In this document: positions 10,049 to 17,947 of the stretch, piece by piece
How positions within the stretch are numbered: the stretch's first letter is position 1
Layout: each line of letters begins with the position of its first letter
Notes under the pieces: model-generated
What the model was told of the DNA's origin: nothing
Database searches by the model: none
What the model saw: the letters and a program-made list of their open reading frames with translations, nothing else
Assembly (NCBI RefSeq): GCF_028288185.1
Contig: NZ_JAQBOF010000013.1
Span: forward strand, 54,982 to 118,981
DNA: 64,000 nucleotides
Direction: 5' to 3'
Source of the DNA: Mucilaginibacter sp.
GTDB lineage: Bacteria > Bacteroidota > Bacteroidia > Sphingobacteriales > Sphingobacteriaceae
Translations under genes and position numbers: made by a program

Positions 10049-10227
10049 TTTATTATCTGTATTAAGCCTTCTAAAGATATAGGAGGCTGTTATATAATAG
10101 CAATTCCTATACCAAATCTATTTTAAGCGGTTGTTATTTAATTATTGACTGTAGCGTAACTAAAAATAATTAACTTTTATGTAAATATTTTTAGTTGGTG
10201 CTTGTTTTACAGCACAGTAATTAGTTA

Positions 10228-13161
10228 TTAATAGCCAAAAAGTTGTTTCATAGTAGGCTTTATTAGCTCACCATACTTTTTAAGATCGCTGTCGCTCACG
10301 CGTTTATCAGACGCTACAATACAATAAGTATAAGCTTTACCTTTTAATTGCTTGTCGTGAAAATCTTTTATCGAATTAAAATCCAGCTGACCAAGCGCGT
10401 TAAATGTAGTTTTACGGGCATCATAATTTAAGCCAAGGCGTTGTGCTGCCAGGTAATTAAATAAAATATCTTCCTGGGTAATGCGCTCTGTTTCTATTGA
10501 TTTACGCATGTTGTCTTTAGCATCTATTAAACCTTTTTCAGATTCGGGCATAACGGTAAGTAATTCGTTCATGCTTTTTATCGATTCGTTCAGCTTATCA
10601 GCTTGTGTGCCTATATATCCTAAAAAGTAATTTTGATCATTTTTTTTGCTTGGAGATATATAGTAAGCATAGGTACTATAAGCTAATGCTTTTGATTCGC
10701 GAATCTGCTGGAACACGACTGTGCTCATGCCGCCACCAAAGTAATTGTTAAACAAATCTACTTTTGGTGTTTGCTCGGGGCTGTAGGCACCTTCGTTTCG
10801 TACCCAGTAAATTTCGGCCTGTACCATATCATAGTTAGCAAACAATACCTTGTTTTGATCAACGTCAAGTTTTACAAACTGTTTTTTGGCCGGATAGGCG
10901 GTAAAGGCAGCAGGTGTTTTATGTAATTTACTTATCGCTAAAGCAGCCTGCGCGGCAGTTTGCGGGCCATAATATAAAATAGTGTGTTTATAGCTGTTTA
11001 AATTATGCAGTATGTTAACCAGGTCTTCAGCTTTTATGTTATCCAAATCTTCATCACTTAGTGTGTAGTTAAAAGGGTTAGATGAACCATATTGCGCGTA
11101 TGATACCAGGCCCTGTGCAAGAGCTGTTTTGTTTAGCTTTGCATTTTCGCGGGCTTTCTTTAAACGCACTTTTAAACCTGTAAGGGCCTTTTCATCGGGT
11201 TGGCAGTTAGCCAGCAGATCCTCATATAACTTTACGGTTGCCGAGAAATTTTCCTGTAAGCCGTTAAAGCTAACTGTTGAAATTTCTGTACCGGCAGAAA
11301 TGTTGTAAGCTGATGCCAGCTTGTAAAACGCCTTGCTAAAATCTTCGGCAGTTTTTGTTTTGGTACCCAAAAACTGAATGTATTGCGTAGCAATAGGCAG
11401 CAATTTGTTGTTCCAGCTACCCATATCATACCTGTAATATAATCTGAATATACTGTTGTCTTTATTCTGTACAGAAAGCAGCTCGGTGTTGCCGGCTTTG
11501 GCTCTTTGAATATCTTTTTGATAATCAAGAAACACCGGTTTTACCGAAGCATCCGGCATTGCATTTACCTGTTTTAAAAATGCCGATTGTGAGCCTGCAT
11601 TTACCTCGACAGGAGTAATGGTTGGTTTTTCAACTTTCTGGATATTTTTGTCTTCGCCCTGGTGTTTGTATACTATTACATAGTCGTTATCATTTAGATA
11701 TTTATTAGCAAATGCAACTATTTGGGCCTTGGTTATTTTTGAAAGCTCATTAACGGTAGCCACATCAGTCTTCCAATCGACATTGGTAACAAAATCGTTC
11801 ATCAGGTTACTGGCCCTGTTTACATAGCTTTCGTTATCAACTATTTTTTCTTTTTTAGTATTGTTTACTATCGAAGTGATCAGATCATCAGAGAAATCGC
11901 CGCTTCTTAATTTGGCCATTTCGGCAAGCATAAGGTCTTTCACTTCATCTAATGATTGGCCCTTTATTGGATTGCCACGCAATAATAACACGCTATAATC
12001 TTTTAAAGCATAATCGCCGGCGGCGGCGCTAAGCATTTTTTGTTTTTTTACCAGGTCAAGATCAAATAAACCAGCCTTACCGTTTGTTAATATAGAACCC
12101 ATCAGGTCAAGCAGGCGCGCATCGCGGGTAGCGGCACCCGGGAAACGGAAAGCTATGGTCAGGCTCTCGGGGTTTGGGCCATAAATGTCGCGTTTTACCG
12201 GGCTGGTTATAGGTGTTTCCGGGTCGAATTTATACGGCGGGATAGCCTTGGCTTTCATGTAGCTAAAGTGTGTATCAACCTTTTTTATCATTACATCCGG
12301 GTTAAAATCGCCGGATAATACCATGGCCATATTGTTAGGCACATAGTAAGTATAATAATAATTACGTATGGCATTTAATGAAGGATTTTTTAAATGCTCT
12401 ATAGTACCTATAGTAGTTTGCTTGCCATAGTTATTATTAGGAAACAAAGATGCAAACATAGCCTCATTAACCTTGCGGCTATCATCATCAAGTGTACGGT
12501 TCTTTTCTTCGTAAACAGCTTCTAACTCCGTATGGAAAATACGTAATATCGGGTTACGGAAACGCTCGGCCTGCAAGGTTAAAAACTTATCGATAGATGA
12601 GCTTGGGATATCTTCTGTATAAGCAGTACGCTCAAACGAGGTACTTGCATTACTATTTTGACCGCCCATTGATGCCATCATTTTATCATACTCATTAGCA
12701 ATAGATATTTTGGCGGCATCGCCGGATGTTTTGTCTATCTCTTTGTAAATTTCTTTACGCTTTGCATCATCGGTGGTTGAGTTGTATTGTTCATAAAGCG
12801 CATCTATTTTATCCAGGTATGGTTTTTCTTTGGTGTAATCAGTCGTACCAAATTTATCGGTACCCTTAAACATCAAATGTTCCAGGTAATGCGCCAGGCC
12901 GGTATGGTTGGCCGGGTCTGTATTGCTACCGGCTTTAACAGCTATGAAAGCCTGTATGCGAGGTTGTTTATTTGTTGGGCTTAGTATTACAGTTAAGCCG
13001 TTCTTTAAAACGTAAAAGCGAGAGTGGGTAGGATCGCCGGTTACAAATTTATAGGTATAACCCCCGGATGTTGCTTGTTTCCAGGCAATAACGCTTTGTG
13101 CTTGCAGGTTTGATAGAAAAGCGGCTAATACAAAGCCAATCAGAAATAATTTTTGTTTCAT
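10228..13161 (-). CDS. M16 family zinc metallopeptidase (insulinase/pitrilysin type)
   Basis: 977 residues with signal peptide (ends LQAQ), so probably periplasmic or outer-membrane associated. The inverted zinc motif HXXEH is H91-Y-L-E94-H95 (HYLEHLMFKG), with the third zinc ligand expected at E218/E219 (ELEAVYEEKNR). The length fits a full two-half M16 protein, in which the second half is usually inactive. These enzymes degrade peptides in a clamshell chamber. It stands alone, with a 224-bp AT-rich region before the PorT-like gene on the other strand. Substrate is unknown. Confidence 0.93.
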   Translation of the reverse strand: MKQKLFLIGFVLAAFLSNLQAQSVIAWKQATSGGYTYKFVTGDPTHSRFYVLKNGLTVILSPTNKQPRIQAFIAVKAGSNTDPANHTGLAHYLEHLMFKGTDKFGTTDYTKEKPYLDKIDALYEQYNSTTDDAKRKEIYKEIDKTSGDAAKISIANEYDKMMASMGGQNSNASTSFERTAYTEDIPSSSIDKFLTLQAERFRNPILRIFHTELEAVYEEKNRTLDDDSRKVNEAMFASLFPNNNYGKQTTIGTIEHLKNPSLNAIRNYYYTYYVPNNMAMVLSGDFNPDVMIKKVDTHFSYMKAKAIPPYKFDPETPITSPVKRDIYGPNPESLTIAFRFPGAATRDARLLDLMGSILTNGKAGLFDLDLVKKQKMLSAAAGDYALKDYSVLLLRGNPIKGQSLDEVKDLMLAEMAKLRSGDFSDDLITSIVNNTKKEKIVDNESYVNRASNLMNDFVTNVDWKTDVATVNELSKITKAQIVAFANKYLNDNDYVIVYKHQGEDKNIQKVEKPTITPVEVNAGSQSAFLKQVNAMPDASVKPVFLDYQKDIQRAKAGNTELLSVQNKDNSIFRLYYRYDMGSWNNKLLPIATQYIQFLGTKTKTAEDFSKAFYKLASAYNISAGTEISTVSFNGLQENFSATVKLYEDLLANCQPDEKALTGLKVRLKKARENAKLNKTALAQGLVSYAQYGSSNPFNYTLSDEDLDNIKAEDLVNILHNLNSYKHTILYYGPQTAAQAALAISKLHKTPAAFTAYPAKKQFVKLDVDQNKVLFANYDMVQAEIYWVRNEGAYSPEQTPKVDLFNNYFGGGMSTVVFQQIRESKALAYSTYAYYISPSKKNDQNYFLGYIGTQADKLNESIKSMNELLTVMPESEKGLIDAKDNMRKSIETERITQEDILFNYLAAQRLGLNYDARKTTFNALGQLDFNSIKDFHDKQLKGKAYTYCIVASDKRVSDSDLKKYGELIKPTMKQLFGY

Positions 13162-13385
13162 ATTACTTGATTAAACAATAAATGTATTTAAAAAAATCTA
13201 TAAAAATAGGGGGCACTCTCAAAGAATATTTTGTTTGGCAGTATGCCAAACAATGTATTTGACAAGTTTGTTTATTACTTGTTACAGAGCTACTTCACTA
13301 AAAATATAAAAAAAAGCATTTTTATAAATAAACCTTTACAAAACACATCGCTCTAAAAACCATTGTTTACTAAAGACTATCTATC

Positions 13386-14051
13386 ATGAAAAAAATTCTC
13401 TTTTTAGCTATTTGCCTGTTGATTGCGGGTTCGGTAAATGCACAACGCAGATATTACCATTCGCAACGTGGCGGTGATAATCGTAACAGTGATAACGGCG
13501 ATTTTTACAGCCCAAAGATTGGTTTGGAAATAGGGGCCAATGTTTCTAACCAGATCAGTTCATCAAACTCCAATTACAGTACCGGTAGCCTGGTTGGCCT
13601 TAACACAGGTATTACTTTTGATCTGCCTATAATTTACCCGCTATCCTTCGCGCCGGAAGTGCTGTATTCGCAAAAAGGATATGAGGCCACTACTATCGAT
13701 GGGATATATACCGAACGTACCCATTTTATTGATGTACCATTGCTGGCAAAATTTAAGGTAGGCCCGGCCTTTAACTTTTATATTGGTCCGCAATTATCTT
13801 ATTTGCTATCAACCACTACTACTTATGATAATGGCTTCATCGTATCAAGAGAGCAATATTACGAAAACAATAATGGCCATAAATCATTTTTAGATGGTGT
13901 GTTGGGGATCAGCTTTGATATTAACAGGTCTGTAGACTTGCATGCAAGATATACGCTTGACTTGCAGCAAACCGATTCGCAAGGCAGTACTTATGTGCCT
14001 AACTATCGTAACCAGGTTTGGCAGTTTGGTATAGGGTTTAGGCTGAATTAA
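13386..14051 (+). CDS. PorT-like outer-membrane beta-barrel protein
   Basis: 221 residues with signal peptide (MKKILFLAICLLIAGSVNAQ), a short basic/Asn-rich stretch, then an eight-stranded-barrel-like pattern (GLEIGANVSNQIS, PLSFAPEVLYSQKGYE, HFIDVPLLAKFKVG, ending QFGIGFRLN). This is the outer-membrane beta-barrel family often called PorT after the Porphyromonas protein, but many members have no link to type IX secretion and none is visible here. Monocistronic, followed by a U-rich hairpin. Confidence 0.8.
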   Translation: MKKILFLAICLLIAGSVNAQRRYYHSQRGGDNRNSDNGDFYSPKIGLEIGANVSNQISSSNSNYSTGSLVGLNTGITFDLPIIYPLSFAPEVLYSQKGYEATTIDGIYTERTHFIDVPLLAKFKVGPAFNFYIGPQLSYLLSTTTTYDNGFIVSREQYYENNNGHKSFLDGVLGISFDINRSVDLHARYTLDLQQTDSQGSTYVPNYRNQVWQFGIGFRLN

Positions 14052-14070
14052 TCTTATTATTATAAAACAT

Positions 14071-14104
14071 AAAAAAGGCTTAGGAGATTTCTTAAGTCTT
14101 TTTT
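14071..14104 (+). terminator. Rho-independent terminator of the PorT-like gene
   Basis: The arms at 14071-14086 and 14089-14104 pair almost fully, allowing G-U pairs, and the hairpin ends in a run of six T. It begins 20 bp after the stop codon of the PorT-like gene. Confidence 0.6.
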
Positions 14105-14399
14105 AATATACATCATTATGAGTACCTATATCTAATAATAAAATAACTTCGCCGCCGCTATTCGATGTGTCCTTTTCAATAATGAAAATGATTCGACAAT
14201 CATATACACAAGAACAAGCAAGGTAAGCGGCAAGCTTTCCGCTTAATTTATGAGTTCTTAACATGGGATCGAAAGCATCTTACTGTAGTTTTAACAGTGC
14301 TTTGTTAATGGACGTTTTTAGTGCCTGATTCTTACCAGTGAATTTTTTATGCGATTTTTCAAAAGCTTTTGATAACACTAGTTTTCTTTCAAAAGGCAT
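14103..14399 (-). pseudogene. RelE/YafQ-like toxin interrupted by an in-frame TAA
   Basis: Reading from the ATG at 14399, 6 bp after the antitoxin stop, gives 39 codons (MPFERKLVLSKAFEKSHKKF...), then TAA at 14280-14282, then 58 further codons in the same frame to a second stop at 14103. The part after the stop, with TKHKLSG-like RTHKLSGKLAAY, CRIIFIIEKD and a terminal ILLLDIGTHNDVY, is the conserved C-terminal half of RelE/YafQ-family mRNA interferases. No frameshift is present; one base change explains the loss. The full reading would be 98 residues, normal for the family. The toxin is therefore probably inactive unless the stop is read through or is a sequencing error. Confidence 0.8.
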
Positions 14400-14405
14400 A
14401 GGCAA

Positions 14406-14615
14406 TTATAGTGTGTTTAGTTTTTTAATCACATCTTCAGCACTTTGTGGCTGTATTTTACCTGAATGATAATCCTTAAGAGTTTGCTTAGCAGTTTTAG
14501 CTATTTGGTTACGACGTGCTTCTATTTGTCGTTTTTGCAATATCTCCAACAACATCTCTCTCGAATTAAAATCAAGCTGCATTATTTCTTCTAAAGTCGA
14601 ATCTATTGTTACCAT
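14406..14615 (-). CDS. Antitoxin-like protein of a broken type II TA pair
   Basis: About 69 residues from the ATG at 14615 (MVTIDSTLEEIMQLDFNSRE). An in-frame ATG at 14651 would add 12 residues that look untranslated. The sequence is helical and charged, with a central segment LLEILQKRQIEARRNQIAK and a C-terminal tail ending VIKKLNTL. This resembles the small antitoxins that precede RelE/YafQ toxins, and the following toxin-like frame starts only 6 bp downstream. The antitoxin itself shows no damage. The assignment rests mainly on its neighbour. Confidence 0.65.
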   Translation of the reverse strand: MVTIDSTLEEIMQLDFNSREMLLEILQKRQIEARRNQIAKTAKQTLKDYHSGKIQPQSAEDVIKKLNTL

Positions 14616-14663
14616 ATTATTGCTATTGATACACAAAAATACATAATTCATTACAAACAGAAA

Positions 14664-14683
14664 AGCCGCTTATTAAAGCGGCT
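14664..14683 (-). terminator. Terminator after the RRM gene
   Basis: AGCCGCT/AGCGGCT arms (extendable by one A-T pair) form a hairpin that on the minus strand is followed by TTTTCTGTTTG. It lies 20 bp after the RRM protein stop and before the antitoxin gene. Confidence 0.65.
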
Positions 14684-14703
14684 CTTCTTATAATTTCTAC
14701 AGA

Positions 14704-15180
14704 TTAATAATCCGAGTTTCCTTTGTTATTTCCTCTATCGCGATAGCTGCCGCCACCACCACCGTTGCCACGGTCTTTGTTATAGCCACCACCACCGCCA
14801 TTGCCTCTGTCTTTATTGTAGCCGCCGCCACCACCACTGTTGCCACGGTCTTTGTTATAGCCGCCACCGCCGCCGCTATTACCGCCACGGTATCCGCCGC
14901 CGCCATAACCACCGCCACCGCTAGGTCTTTCGCTTCTTTCTTTTTCTTTAGCCTGGCTTACCGCAATTGTTTTGTCCAGGATTTCTTTTTCATTCAAATT
15001 GTCAATAGCGTTTTGCGCCTCATCTTCATTTGGCATTTCAACAAAGGCATAACATTTACTACGACCGGTTTCGCGGTCCATAATTACATTGGCAGAGCTT
15101 ACTTCGCCATAAGGGGCAAAAAGTTCGGTTAGGTCAGCTTCCTGGAATTGATAAGGCAGCTTGGCGATAAAAATTTTCAT
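14704..15180 (-). CDS. RRM RNA-binding protein with Gly/Asn/Arg-rich repeats
   Basis: 158 residues. Residues 1-80 form one RNA recognition motif: RNP2 is IFIAKLPY (3-10) and RNP1 is KCYAFVEM (42-49). After a short charged linker, residues ~92-158 are low complexity: a GGGGYGGGGYRGG stretch and then repeated GGGGGYNKDRGN-type units. The layout is that of eukaryote-like glycine-rich RNA-binding proteins, a class also common in Bacteroidota and cyanobacteria, where they are linked to cold or stress. The repeats are also visible in the DNA (14740-14910), so the copy number could vary. Single gene with its own terminator. Confidence 0.9.
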   Translation of the reverse strand: MKIFIAKLPYQFQEADLTELFAPYGEVSSANVIMDRETGRSKCYAFVEMPNEDEAQNAIDNLNEKEILDKTIAVSQAKEKERSERPSGGGGYGGGGYRGGNSGGGGGYNKDRGNSGGGGGYNKDRGNGGGGGYNKDRGNGGGGGSYRDRGNNKGNSDY

Positions 15181-15336
15181 CTAATAATTAGTTAATGGGT
15201 TGAGTTAGTTATAACAATAGTAAGCATTATAAATTATAAAAAGCGCAGCACTCACCATGTCTTTTTAAAAGACAACACAACGATGTTTTTATTGTTTAAA
15301 CTATTTTATAATTACTGGCAGGAGGGGAGGGGGAAG

Positions 15337-15696
15337 TTATGATATTAGGCTATTAACCTTTTCAACCAGTTCAGTAAGGTCAAAAGGTTTGTTAATAATG
15401 GCATCGCAGCCATAGTCAAAAAGCTCATCATCATGGTTAATATAGGCAGAGAATATAATTACCGGTGTGTCTTTAAACTGCGGATGGCATTTTATTTGCC
15501 TGCATAACTCACCGCCATTTATACCTGCCACACGGTAATCTAATATAACCAGGTCCGGAAAAAAATCCTGAAGCATAGGCATAACGTCTTCGCCGTTTGA
15601 TGTACTTTTTACATCAAACTTTTCATAAGAAAGTGTTTCATGAACAATTTCCAGGATGTCCTGATTGTCGTCTAATATTAAAATACGTTTTGACAT
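15337..15696 (-). CDS. Stand-alone response regulator receiver protein
   Basis: 119 residues, one receiver domain. The acidic cluster D9-D10, phospho-acceptor D53 (LVILDYRVAG), S83 (IIFSAY) and K103 (NKPFD) are conserved. No output domain and no kinase neighbour. It is similar in size and layout to the protein at 9683-10048, so the two could serve the same or parallel phosphorelays; that is inference. Confidence 0.92.
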   Translation of the reverse strand: MSKRILILDDNQDILEIVHETLSYEKFDVKSTSNGEDVMPMLQDFFPDLVILDYRVAGINGGELCRQIKCHPQFKDTPVIIFSAYINHDDELFDYGCDAIINKPFDLTELVEKVNSLIS

Positions 15697-15880
15697 GTGT
15701 AGTGGTAAATAACTCCGAAAACTTAAAAAGTCGTTTAAGTGTGTAAGCTTAATAAGCGTAGGGTGATATATGGGCTAAAACTAGTCTCGGTTGTTATAAA
15801 TCAAATATAGTTTATATATTTTATTTTTATATGGTAAACGGTAACAAAATGACAATAATTTTATTAAAAGAGTAATTTAT

Positions 15881-15903
15881 TGCCCTGTAGTGATTACAGG
15901 GCA
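15881..15903. terminator. Hairpin after the BamA-like gene
   Basis: TGCCCTGTA/TACAGGGCA, a perfect 9-bp stem with a 5-nt loop. It has CTTTTTT on the plus side and an A-run before it in minus direction, so it is most likely the end signal of the minus-strand barrel gene (stop at 15912) and could work in both directions. Confidence 0.6.
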
Positions 15904-15911
15904 CTTTTTTA

Positions 15912-17132
15912 TTAAAATGTTTCGCCCAGATTTAACAAAAAAGCCGAATAATTTTTACTCAATGCATAGTCAATACCAATATTAGTGTCTGATTTCTTGT
16001 TGAATTTAATACGCAGGCCTACCCCGGTGGCAGGGTTCCAGTACGTAAACCGCCTTGACGTTTGCTGACTGGCCGAGTTGATATTGGCAAAAGCGACAAA
16101 GCCAAACAAACCGTTGTCGGTAATGTCGCACCGGTACTCGGTTTCTAAATAAATTAAACTTTCGCCACGGTAACGGCTCTGTTCAATACCACGGCCCGAG
16201 CGTTGATAAGGATCCATACCAATTGATGGCAGGTTAAAATATGGCGTGCCTGATGAAAGCGAGGTCCAGTAATACGTCCAGAAAGCCAGCATGTTTTTTG
16301 GTCCGGATTGAGATAGCGACAGATATTTTCTGACATCAACATATAATGATTGCCAGTTATCATTACTGCCCAAAGCAGCAGCACTATACCTATAAATAAC
16401 ATTGCCATACCACCCGGGCAATGGGTTGATGGAGTTGTTACGGGTATCATACAATAAATTAATACTAGGGCCCGATGAAAATGAGTTTTGATTAGCCTTG
16501 GTACCAAATTTATAGTTGGTAAACTGGCTCAATGTTTTTTGGGTGCCATCGCTTTCAACACCAATATAGTAGTCTAAATTATAGCCAATACCAGCAAAAA
16601 AATAAGATGTTATACGTTTAAGCGCGCTTTGGTAAAAGCGTACATAAACATAATCAACCAAAAATTTATTATCCGATTGCTGCCCGCCACCTAAACCCCA
16701 GGTGTATTGCGGATATACCAATACACGGGTATCGCCTTTGATGTTATAGGAATTATCTTTTAACCAAAAGCTTGAACTTATGGGTAATCCATACCGCCCT
16801 TTGAAATTAAAATAGGGCGTAAAATTTATGGAGGATAAATAGGTGGTACGTTTATCGCCTAAATAAAAACCGGCTGTAGTTGATGTAATAAGCGCTCTGC
16901 CTGCCCCTACCCCATTTGTAGATATAGGCAGGAAAGAAAAATAAATCTTCTTTTTTTCGCTGGCCGATATCGGGCGCGATTTAAAATGAAAAATTGATCC
17001 GGCAATATCTATCAAGTCTCTTTTTTCTAGCGTATCAATAGGGCGGTATTTTACAGAACTGCTATCGTTCTGGGCTAATAGCAACACGGGTAAGAGACAA
17101 AAATAAACTGCAAGTAAACCTTTTACCATCAA
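15912..17132 (-). CDS. BamA/TamA-like (surface antigen) outer-membrane barrel
   Basis: 406 residues with signal peptide (LLPVLLLAQ). The barrel strands resemble the D15/Omp85 surface-antigen domain: PLPGWYGNVIYRYS, MLAFWTYYWTSLSSGTPYFNLPSIG, RGRGIEQSRYRGESLIYLETEYR (compare the R-G-Y/F motif of Omp85 proteins) and a C-terminal NLGETF ending in Phe. There are no POTRA repeats, so this is a short Omp85-type protein and not the essential BamA. Role unknown; possibly a lipid- or protein-handling barrel. Monocistronic. Confidence 0.78.
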   Translation of the reverse strand: MMVKGLLAVYFCLLPVLLLAQNDSSSVKYRPIDTLEKRDLIDIAGSIFHFKSRPISASEKKKIYFSFLPISTNGVGAGRALITSTTAGFYLGDKRTTYLSSINFTPYFNFKGRYGLPISSSFWLKDNSYNIKGDTRVLVYPQYTWGLGGGQQSDNKFLVDYVYVRFYQSALKRITSYFFAGIGYNLDYYIGVESDGTQKTLSQFTNYKFGTKANQNSFSSGPSINLLYDTRNNSINPLPGWYGNVIYRYSAAALGSNDNWQSLYVDVRKYLSLSQSGPKNMLAFWTYYWTSLSSGTPYFNLPSIGMDPYQRSGRGIEQSRYRGESLIYLETEYRCDITDNGLFGFVAFANINSASQQTSRRFTYWNPATGVGLRIKFNKKSDTNIGIDYALSKNYSAFLLNLGETF

Positions 17133-17167
17133 ACGATAATGTGCTTAAAGAGTTTTCAATATACTAA

Positions 17168-17205
17168 AAAAACAGAAGGCCCGTAACAGTAAGTTACAGG
17201 CCCTC
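17168..17205 (-). terminator. Terminator after the Gly-zipper gene
   Basis: On the minus strand GGGCCTGTAAC pairs with GTTACGGGCC (one bulged base) around a 5-nt loop and is followed by TTCTGTTTTTTT. It starts about 17 bp after the stop codon. Confidence 0.75.
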
Positions 17206-17222
17206 AACAAAAAAAACAAAAG

Positions 17223-17555
17223 TTAGTATTTTCTTTTTTGATACACGTACGCATTTGGGTAATGACCATGTCTTTGATAATAAGCTGCTCTATAAGCTGC
17301 TAACCTTTTTTTCTCTTTATGTTTGCGTGTTTCGTTACCAATAATGTAACCACCACCTGCACCAACCGCGCCGCCTATTAAGGCACCCCCAACATTATGG
17401 CCAATAATACCACCAACTATGGCACCACCTGCTCCTCCAATTATAGCGCCTTTGCCCTGATCGCTTATGCCTTTATGTTCTTGCGCATGTGCAAAATTCC
17501 CGGTTGACAATAAAACCGCAGTAAATATACCGGTGTATAATAATAACTTTTTCAT
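17223..17555 (-). CDS. Gly-zipper (YMGG-like) secreted protein
   Basis: 110 residues from the ATG at 17555 (MKKLLLYTGIFTAVLLSTGNFAHAQ, a signal peptide). A farther in-frame start at 17618 would add residues that precede the signal peptide and was rejected. Residues ~33-72 are a glycine zipper (GAIIGGAGGAIVGGIIGHNVGG...), typical of proteins that insert in or associate with the outer membrane, followed by a basic Lys/Arg/Tyr-rich tail (RKHKEKKRLAAYRAAYYQRH). Function unknown. Followed by a strong terminator. Confidence 0.82.
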   Translation of the reverse strand: MKKLLLYTGIFTAVLLSTGNFAHAQEHKGISDQGKGAIIGGAGGAIVGGIIGHNVGGALIGGAVGAGGGYIIGNETRKHKEKKRLAAYRAAYYQRHGHYPNAYVYQKRKY

Positions 17556-17947
17556 GATGTTGTATTTGTAAATAAATTTAGTTGTTTGGTGTAAGTCAAA
17601 TAGTAAGCCAAAAAGCATATTTGTTAAAATAATTATTGCACTTTCTACATAAAATAAATCTGCTTAATGCGCCGTAGGAGCTATCTGTTTGTAGAAAACA
17701 GTTAGAATTGAGTTTTTTCCTCGTAGAGGCTACCTTTAAACAGTTGAGGCAAATATTAGGGTTGCACCTGCGGAGCAATTTATTTTTTTTTAACCTACTA
17801 CAAACAGATAGCGTCTACGGAGCATACTGTATATTTTAATAGTCATTTAGGTAAATAATTACTAAAATATTACCCGGGTTATACATGCGCTTAATATAGA
17901 AAAGCGATCTTTGCCGAATTACGGGGTATCAATCCCTTTTTATTTTT
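17556..17947. other. 392-bp intergenic region carrying repeats
   Basis: Between the divergent Gly-zipper and MFS genes. I see no gene. It contains the inverted repeat at 17672-17820 and a degenerate third copy, both listed separately. The flanks next to each start codon are AT-rich and should hold the two promoters. Confidence 0.7.
17672..17820. repeat. Inverted copies of a 23-bp intergenic repeat, plus a degenerate third copy
   Basis: Arm 17672-17694 (CCGTAGGAGCTATCTGTTTG + TAG) and arm 17798-17820 read in reverse complement agree at 21 of 23 bases. Between them, 17721-17745 (TCGTAGAGGCTACCTTTAAA + CAGTT) is a weaker copy in the same direction as the left arm. Together they could fold into a long stem or act as a small mobile repeat. 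No ORF is inside. Confidence 0.75.

Noticed and set aside
14740..14910. Regularly spaced repeats that could suggest a CRISPR array
   Set aside because: They encode in-frame Gly-rich units of the RRM protein, with no spacers of unrelated sequence.
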